DNA from: Acinetobacter junii CIP 64.5
GTDB taxonomy: Bacteria; Pseudomonadota; Gammaproteobacteria; Pseudomonadales; Moraxellaceae
Assembly (NCBI RefSeq): GCF_000368765.1
Contig: NZ_KB849659.1
Span: 1 to 64,000 of the forward strand
Direction of reading: 5' to 3'
Length of the DNA: 64,000 nt
Shown: in pieces, positions 58,821 through 64,000 of the stretch
How positions within the stretch are numbered: position 1 is the stretch's first letter
How the letters are laid out: every line of letters begins with the position of its first letter
Notes under the pieces: model-generated
Seen by the model: the letters and a program-made list of their open reading frames with translations, nothing else
What the model was told of the DNA's origin: nothing
The model's database searches: none
Position numbers and translations under genes: made by a program

Positions 58821-59903
58821 ATGAATAGCTTATGTTTTTTTATAAGTAATTTTAACTCTTCAGGTGGAACAGAACGGGTTACAGCAACTGTTTCGAATGC
58901 GTTATGTGCCTTGGGTTTTGAGGTTCATATTCTAAGTATTGTTAAAGATGAAAAAGACGTTTTTTATTCCGTTGACCCAAATGTTTTAGTATCTAATTTA
59001 GGATTTCCACCAAATTCATCAAAGAAAAATTTTTTAAATATTTGCTCTGAATTAAGAAAATATCTTCTAATAAATAAAATTAATAATTTAATTATAGTTG
59101 ATAGTTTATGTGCAAGTTTTGCCTTTTTTGCTACTAGGCTTTTAAACATTAATGTTATTTGTTGGGAGCACTTTAATCTTGAATTTAAAGATAAATCTAT
59201 CCTTAGATCTCTAGGTCGATTTTTAGCCTCCATTTCTTGTAATCACATTGTTACTTTAACAGATATGGATCAAAGGGATTGGGAAAAAAAATATAAATAT
59301 TCTAGAAATAAAGTCTCTGTAATACCTAATCCTATAGCCTTTGATGTTAGACCTAAAGAGTTTAATCAAAAAAAATTTATAGCTTTAAGTATTGGGCGCC
59401 TTTCTCCTGAAAAAGGGTTTGATGATTTAATCACTATTTGGGCTGACTTTATACAATATAATAAGGATGCTACATTAAATATTATCGGTAATGGTGTGGA
59501 AAAAAATAGACTTATAGCACTTGCTGAAAAATATAATCTTACAAAAAAAAATCTTAACTTTTTGTCATCTACAAAGGAAATTGATAGGTTTTATCAGGAT
59601 GCTACAGTATATTTAATGTCATCTCATTCTGAAGGATTGCCAATGGTTTTATTAGAAGCGCAGGCTTTTGGTGTTCCAATTATTACTTTTGAATGTGGTC
59701 ATGGCGTTAATAAGATTGTTAAAAACTCTTATAATGGTTATGTCGTAAAAAATAGAGATAAAAAAATATTTTGCCAAACTCTTGCGGATTATATGAATCT
59801 ATCTGAAGAAATGCTAAATACGTTATCTAAAAATAGTAACACAGTAGCATCTGACTATGAAATAGGTCAAATTAGAGAATTATGGGTTGGGCTGTTAAAA
59901 TGA
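58821..59903 (+). CDS. Glycosyltransferase family 4
   Basis: 360 aa GT-B. The N-terminal loop FNSSGGTERVTATVSNAL binds donor and acceptor. The C-terminal nucleotide-sugar part is SIGRLSPEKGFDDLI and SSHSEGLPMVLLEAQAFGVPII with the E-x7-E motif. It adds one sugar of the capsule repeat; specificity is unknown. AT-rich. It overlaps the next gene by ATGA. Confidence 0.9.
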   Translation: MNSLCFFISNFNSSGGTERVTATVSNALCALGFEVHILSIVKDEKDVFYSVDPNVLVSNLGFPPNSSKKNFLNICSELRKYLLINKINNLIIVDSLCASFAFFATRLLNINVICWEHFNLEFKDKSILRSLGRFLASISCNHIVTLTDMDQRDWEKKYKYSRNKVSVIPNPIAFDVRPKEFNQKKFIALSIGRLSPEKGFDDLITIWADFIQYNKDATLNIIGNGVEKNRLIALAEKYNLTKKNLNFLSSTKEIDRFYQDATVYLMSSHSEGLPMVLLEAQAFGVPIITFECGHGVNKIVKNSYNGYVVKNRDKKIFCQTLADYMNLSEEMLNTLSKNSNTVASDYEIGQIRELWVGLLK

Positions 59904-60967
59904 AAGAACTAATGAAAATTGCATTTTTATTACCATCTTTAAAAAACTTAGGTCCTATTATTGTCGTGAAAGATATTATTGATGGTCTATTGAAGAATAA
60001 AAATGTATCTGTGACTGTTTTTTATTTTGATGATTTCAAAGAAGATATTTTGGATTTTAGTGTTAATTGTATAAAAATAAGTTTTTTTCATAAATTTGAT
60101 TTTAATGGTTTTGACATTATACATACTCATGGAATAAGACCAGATTTATATACAAAAATACATAAATTTGATAGTTTTTTAATCTCAACCCAACATAATG
60201 TGATCTATGATGAGTACATCATTAATAATTCTTTTTTGAAAACTAAAGCTATAGAATCTATTTGGAAATTTGCACTTACTAATAAGAATTTAGTCATATC
60301 GATAGGAGGTACAGCTAGTAATTACTATCGTAAACTATTGCCTAATAATAAGGTTGTTAATGTGCCAAATGGTAGAACTATAGCTAATAATCAAGGCTAT
60401 GGATGTTCTGAAGATGATGTTGCAAAAATAAAGGTTTTAAAAGAAAGATATACTTGTATTGGAACTTGCACACGCGCAATTAAACTAAAAGGTCATGCTC
60501 AGATTATACAGGCTTTACCTAACTTACCTGATTATTGTTTTGTCCTAATTGGTGATGGTGGATATATTGAATTTTTGAAAAAATTAGCTTTGGACTTAAA
60601 AGTAGATGCTAGATGTTTATTTTTGGGTTATCGTAAAAATGCTACTGAATATTTGAATTTATTTGATATATATGCTCAGACTTCTTACACTGAAAGTATA
60701 TCCATTGCTTTACTTGAGGCAGCTGCTGCAAAGAAAGCTGTTGTTTGTTCGTTAATACCATCAAATACTGATGTCTTTCAAGAAAATGAAGTCGTTTTTT
60801 TTAATTTAGATGATATTGATAGTTTGACTCAAGCTTTTTTAAAAGCGAGAATATACAGAGAAGTTTTAGAAACTAATATCTATAAAAAATATAAGGCTGA
60901 ATATACATCTGAAGTTATGATTGAAAAATATCACAATTTGTATAAGGGTTTGATGAATGAAATTTAG
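59900..60967 (+). CDS. Glycosyltransferase family 4
   Basis: 355 aa from ATG 59900, which overlaps the previous stop (ATGA); an ATG at 59882 would overlap more and is less likely. The N-terminus is IAFLLPSLKNLGPIIVVKDIIDGL, with FDIIHTHGIRPD. The donor-binding region is IGTCTRAIKLKGHAQIIQAL and SYTESISIALLEAAAAKKAVVC. It adds another sugar of the repeat. The N-terminal glycine loop is weaker than in classic GT4 enzymes. Confidence 0.86.
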   Translation: MKELMKIAFLLPSLKNLGPIIVVKDIIDGLLKNKNVSVTVFYFDDFKEDILDFSVNCIKISFFHKFDFNGFDIIHTHGIRPDLYTKIHKFDSFLISTQHNVIYDEYIINNSFLKTKAIESIWKFALTNKNLVISIGGTASNYYRKLLPNNKVVNVPNGRTIANNQGYGCSEDDVAKIKVLKERYTCIGTCTRAIKLKGHAQIIQALPNLPDYCFVLIGDGGYIEFLKKLALDLKVDARCLFLGYRKNATEYLNLFDIYAQTSYTESISIALLEAAAAKKAVVCSLIPSNTDVFQENEVVFFNLDDIDSLTQAFLKARIYREVLETNIYKKYKAEYTSEVMIEKYHNLYKGLMNEI

Positions 60968-61802
60968 CATACTGCTTTCTTTATACTATAAAGAATCTCC
61001 TGTTGCATTGAATCAATGTTTTTTAAGTATTTGGCAAGAACAAAGTATTCATCCTAATGAAATAATTTTGGTGTTAGATGGTGATATTGGCGTTAAATTA
61101 CACCGAGTTATCGATAGTTGGAGGTTAAAAATAGGTGATATTTTAAAAGTAATCCCTTTATCCAAAAATATCGGATTAGGTCAAGCCTTAAATGAAGGGT
61201 TGAAGCATTGCACCAATGAGTGGGTTTTTCGAATGGATACAGACGATATCTGCAAACCTGATCGTTTTGAAAAACAAATATCTTTCATCAAAGAGAATCC
61301 TGATGTTGTATTATTTAGTGGTCAAATATTAGAGTTTGATAAAGACCCTCAAAAAGCTAATGTTTTGAAATCTGTGCCTATATTACATGAAGATATTGTT
61401 AAATTTGCACAAAAGAGAAGTCCTTTTAATCATATGGCTGTTGCTTATAAGAAATCTGTAATAGATAAAGTTGGTGGATATCAGCATCATTTATATATGG
61501 AAGACTATAATTTGTGGTTAAGAGTTATTGGAGCTGGCTATAAAGTAGGTAATCATCCAAATGTATTATTATATGCACGAGTAGGTAATGGTATGCATGC
61601 TAGACGTAAAGGTTTGGAATATATAAAAAGCGAAAAGCAGTTACTAGATTTAAAGAAAAAACTAAAGTTACAGCCTATAATATATGCTAATGTACTTTTT
61701 TTAGGTAGATCAGCGTTACGTCTTCTGCCTGCGAATCTTTTAGGTAAAATATACAATACTTTTTTACGAAAGAAAGTTGAAAATAGAGTGGAATTAGAAT
61801 GA
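60957..61802 (+). CDS. Glycosyltransferase family 2 (AmsE-like)
   Basis: 281 aa GT-A. FSILLSLYYKESPVALNQCFLSIWQEQ and IILVLDGDIG form the AmsE-type start. GLGQALNEGLKHCTNEWVFRMDTDDICKPDRFEKQ contains the D-x-D motif. MEDYNLWLRVIGAGY is the acceptor-side acidic motif. In Acinetobacter such genes commonly stand just before the ItrA gene and add the second sugar. It overlaps both neighbours. Confidence 0.9.
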   Translation: MKFSILLSLYYKESPVALNQCFLSIWQEQSIHPNEIILVLDGDIGVKLHRVIDSWRLKIGDILKVIPLSKNIGLGQALNEGLKHCTNEWVFRMDTDDICKPDRFEKQISFIKENPDVVLFSGQILEFDKDPQKANVLKSVPILHEDIVKFAQKRSPFNHMAVAYKKSVIDKVGGYQHHLYMEDYNLWLRVIGAGYKVGNHPNVLLYARVGNGMHARRKGLEYIKSEKQLLDLKKKLKLQPIIYANVLFLGRSALRLLPANLLGKIYNTFLRKKVENRVELE

Positions 61803-62401
61803 AACGTTTGGTAGATATTGTTATTGCATTAATTGCTTTACTTTTGCTATCCCCGATTTTTCTATTAGTTGCATATAAAGTTCGTCAAAATCTAGGTTCC
61901 CCGATTTTCTTTTATCAGGAACGCCCAGGACGAAATGGAAAACTCTTTAAAATGATAAAATTTCGTTCTATGAAAGATGCTTTTGATGAGTATGGTAATC
62001 CATTACCCGATGAAAAGCGCATAACCCCATTTGGTCAAAAACTTCGCTCTACAACACTTGATGAAATGCCACAATTAATTAATGTGTTAAAAGGAGATAT
62101 GAGTATAGTTGGTCCACGTCCTCAACTTGCTGAATTTTTAAATCATTACACTCCTGAACAAATGCGCCGACACGAAGTGAAACCTGGTATGACGGGTTTG
62201 GCTCAGGTGAGTGGTCGAAATAACTTGGATTGGGAAGAAAAGTTTAAGTTGGATATAAAATATGTAGAGTCACACAATATACTTTTAGATTTTAAAATTA
62301 TGTTTAAAACAGTAGTTGTGATGATTAGAAAAGAGGGCATAAATGCTCCAGATCAAATTGTTGGTGCAAGTCGTTATTCAAGTGAAGCAGTCAAAAAGTA
62401 A
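61799..62401 (+). CDS. itrA: Initiating sugar-phosphate transferase (ItrA-like)
   Basis: 200 aa. N-terminal helix LVDIVIALIALLLLSPIFLLVAY is followed by the catalytic part YQERPGRNGKLFKMIKFRSMKDAF, LRSTTLDEMPQLINVLKGDMSIVGPRP and RRHEVKPGMTGLAQVSGRNN. In Acinetobacter K loci ItrA-type enzymes stand before galU and load GalNAc- or GlcNAc-1-phosphate on undecaprenyl phosphate. The specificity here is inferred from position. It is a paralogue of the enzyme at 46935. Confidence 0.9.
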   Translation: MKRLVDIVIALIALLLLSPIFLLVAYKVRQNLGSPIFFYQERPGRNGKLFKMIKFRSMKDAFDEYGNPLPDEKRITPFGQKLRSTTLDEMPQLINVLKGDMSIVGPRPQLAEFLNHYTPEQMRRHEVKPGMTGLAQVSGRNNLDWEEKFKLDIKYVESHNILLDFKIMFKTVVVMIRKEGINAPDQIVGASRYSSEAVKK

Positions 62402-62433
62402 AAACAGATATTTAGTTTGGATATAGAGTTATT

Positions 62434-63309
62434 ATGATCAAAAAAGCAATTTTGCCTGTTGCAGGTTTAGGTACACGTTTCTTGCCAGCAAGTAAATCGA
62501 TTCCTAAAGAAATGGTGACTGTTGTAGATCGCCCTGCGATTGAGTATGTTGTTCGAGAGGCCGTTGATGCAGGTATTGAACAGATTATCTTAGTCACGCA
62601 TTCATCTAAGGCATCTATTGAAAATTATTTTGATCGAAATTTCGAGCTTGAAACGACGCTGGAACAAAAAAAGAAATTTGATTTATTGAAAGAAATTACC
62701 GATATATTACCTCAACATATCAGTGTTGTAAGTGTACGCCAGCCGCAACCATTAGGTCTGGGGCATGCTGTACTTTGTGCGAAAGACATTGTAGGTGACG
62801 AAGCGTTTGCAGTTTTGTTGCCTGATGTGTTGGTTAAAGACCATGCAGCTGAAAATGATTTATCGTTGATGATTCAGCGTTTTCAACAGTCTCAAGCAGC
62901 ACAAATTATGGTTGAAGCAGTGCCTGATCATTTAGTGGATCAGTATGGCATCGTAGATGTTGCACAATCACCGAATGAAGGTGAAAGCATTATCATGAAC
63001 GGTATTGTAGAAAAACCCGCAGTAGGTACAGCACCTTCAAATTTATCAGTTGTTGGGCGTTATATTTTGCCAGCTAAAATCATGCAATTATTGCAAGATA
63101 CACCTAAGGGGGCTGGTAATGAAATACAACTCACTGATGCAATTGCAAGCTTGCAACAACTTGAGGCTGTAGAGGCTTATCGAATGAAAGGTCAAACCTT
63201 TGATTGTGGCAGTAAGATTGGTTATCTTAAAGCAGTATTGCACTATGGTATTGAGCATCCAAAGCTAGGTGCTGATTTTAAGGGCTTAATTCGTGAGTTA
63301 GCCCTGTAA
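62434..63309 (+). CDS. galU: UTP-glucose-1-phosphate uridylyltransferase
   Basis: 291 aa making UDP-glucose. Motifs are ILPVAGLGTRFLPASKSIPKEM (nucleotide loop), RPAIEYVVREAV, PLGLGHAVLCAK, VLLPDVL and IVEKP. It is the first of the conserved sugar-precursor genes at the right end of Acinetobacter K loci. It is followed at once by ugd. Confidence 0.97.
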   Translation: MIKKAILPVAGLGTRFLPASKSIPKEMVTVVDRPAIEYVVREAVDAGIEQIILVTHSSKASIENYFDRNFELETTLEQKKKFDLLKEITDILPQHISVVSVRQPQPLGLGHAVLCAKDIVGDEAFAVLLPDVLVKDHAAENDLSLMIQRFQQSQAAQIMVEAVPDHLVDQYGIVDVAQSPNEGESIIMNGIVEKPAVGTAPSNLSVVGRYILPAKIMQLLQDTPKGAGNEIQLTDAIASLQQLEAVEAYRMKGQTFDCGSKIGYLKAVLHYGIEHPKLGADFKGLIRELAL

Positions 63310-63325
63310 TTTAGGGTTAACGGTT

Positions 63326-64000
63326 ATGAAAATTGCAATATTTGGCAATACTTTATATGCGGGAGTAATGTCCGTACTTTTATCTGAATCTGGACATCAG
63401 GTTTTTTGGTGTTCAGATACTCAAAACAATCAAAATAATTTGCAATATGCATTTCATGATGAGAATGTTAATCAACTATTAGAAAAACAATTAAAGAGTG
63501 GCTTTTTGAACTACGCAGCTCTTTCTGAGTTGCCATTAGATATAGATGGGTATTTTTTTAGTTTTAACCAAACCCAAGAAACTTTCGTTTTTCAGTTGCT
63601 TGGTAGGCTAAAGCAGCGAAATATTATCCATCCAAAACTCATGATTAATGCATCTACTTTTGGTCTGCATGGTACTGAAAAAATGCAGAAAATACTTGCA
63701 GAGGATGATTGGGTATATTTACCTGACACAATCCAAGAAGGTAATGCTTTGCAGAGCTTAACCCAAGCTAAGCAATTGATCGTGGGCTGTTTGGATCATC
63801 GTGCTCAATGCAAGGTTAAAGAATTATTAAGACCTTTTTTTCCTTTGGAACAGCAATTTTTGTTTATGCCCATCCTAGATGCCGAGTTTACTAAACTTAG
63901 CATCTCAGGCATGTTGGCGACCCGTATTAGTTACATAAATGATTTGGCTGTAGTCGCTGAAAAACTTGGAATAGATATTGCCTCAGTACGTCAAGGCATG
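63326..64000 (+). CDS. ugd: UDP-glucose 6-dehydrogenase, 5' part (cut by window end)
   Basis: 225 codons are visible from ATG 63326, with no stop before the window ends. MKIAIFGNTLYAGVMSVLLSESGHQVFWCSD matches Acinetobacter Ugd, which has a glycine-poor NAD loop compared with other Ugd proteins. It would oxidise UDP-glucose to UDP-glucuronate, again following galU as in K loci. The catalytic Cys region lies outside the window. Confidence 0.9.
   Translation, partial: MKIAIFGNTLYAGVMSVLLSESGHQVFWCSDTQNNQNNLQYAFHDENVNQLLEKQLKSGFLNYAALSELPLDIDGYFFSFNQTQETFVFQLLGRLKQRNIIHPKLMINASTFGLHGTEKMQKILAEDDWVYLPDTIQEGNALQSLTQAKQLIVGCLDHRAQCKVKELLRPFFPLEQQFLFMPILDAEFTKLSISGMLATRISYINDLAVVAEKLGIDIASVRQGM

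Overview
The window looks like the chromosome of an Acinetobacter species (Gammaproteobacteria, Moraxellaceae). The rRNA sequence, the moderately low G+C, the ribF-ileS-lspA-fkpB operon, the fkpA-to-galU-ugd polysaccharide locus and the protein sequences all fit this genus. I cannot name the species from sequence alone.

Layout. (1) Positions 1-4934 hold the 3' part of an rRNA operon: 16S (partial), tRNA-Ile(GAT), tRNA-Ala(TGC), 23S, 5S and a strong terminator. (2) At 5.1-7.1 kb an AAA-family ATPase gene is split by a complete 1237-bp IS3-family element with a 3-bp target duplication. Removing the element and one copy of TAC restores the frame and a Walker B motif. (3) From 7.3 to 35 kb lie mostly core genes: an FMN reductase, fkpB-lspA-ileS-ribF, a TDT anion transporter, a nucleosidase, a RutR-like regulator, a sulfonate uptake and desulfonation operon with two SsuA-like lipoproteins, argA, an RcnB-like protein, yciK-mupP-ubiG, dsbA, two TetR regulators, the desaturase pair desC-desB with a DesT-like repressor and an operator array, rph, a 55-aa small protein, nadC, ampD, murJ and two FKBP isomerases ending with fkpA.

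(4) From 36 kb to the end lies a large surface-polysaccharide region. In the usual Acinetobacter K locus fkpA abuts wzc-wzb-wza. Here a 15-kb plus-strand operon lies between them. It encodes WecB and WecC (UDP-ManNAcA), an O-acetyltransferase, a Wzx-like flippase, two glycosyltransferases, a fused two-domain oxidoreductase, a heparinase II/III-like protein, and a set for a QuiNAc4N-type sugar (initiating transferase, acyltransferase, aminotransferase, 4,6-dehydratase). After it come the leftward wza-wzb-wzc export genes. Beyond those is a second, very AT-rich rightward cluster: Wzx, glycosyltransferases, an EpsG-like Wzy, a second initiating transferase, then galU and the start of ugd.

How the parts relate. 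The two polysaccharide arms each have a flippase and an initiating transferase, so two glycans may be made. Only the second arm has a recognisable polymerase. MupP, AmpD and MurJ tie parts of the core region to peptidoglycan recycling and synthesis. The desC-desB promoter carries DesT-type palindromes at exact 19-bp spacing over the -35, the -10 and the transcription start region. All calls rest on reading sequence and on family knowledge; no database search was run.
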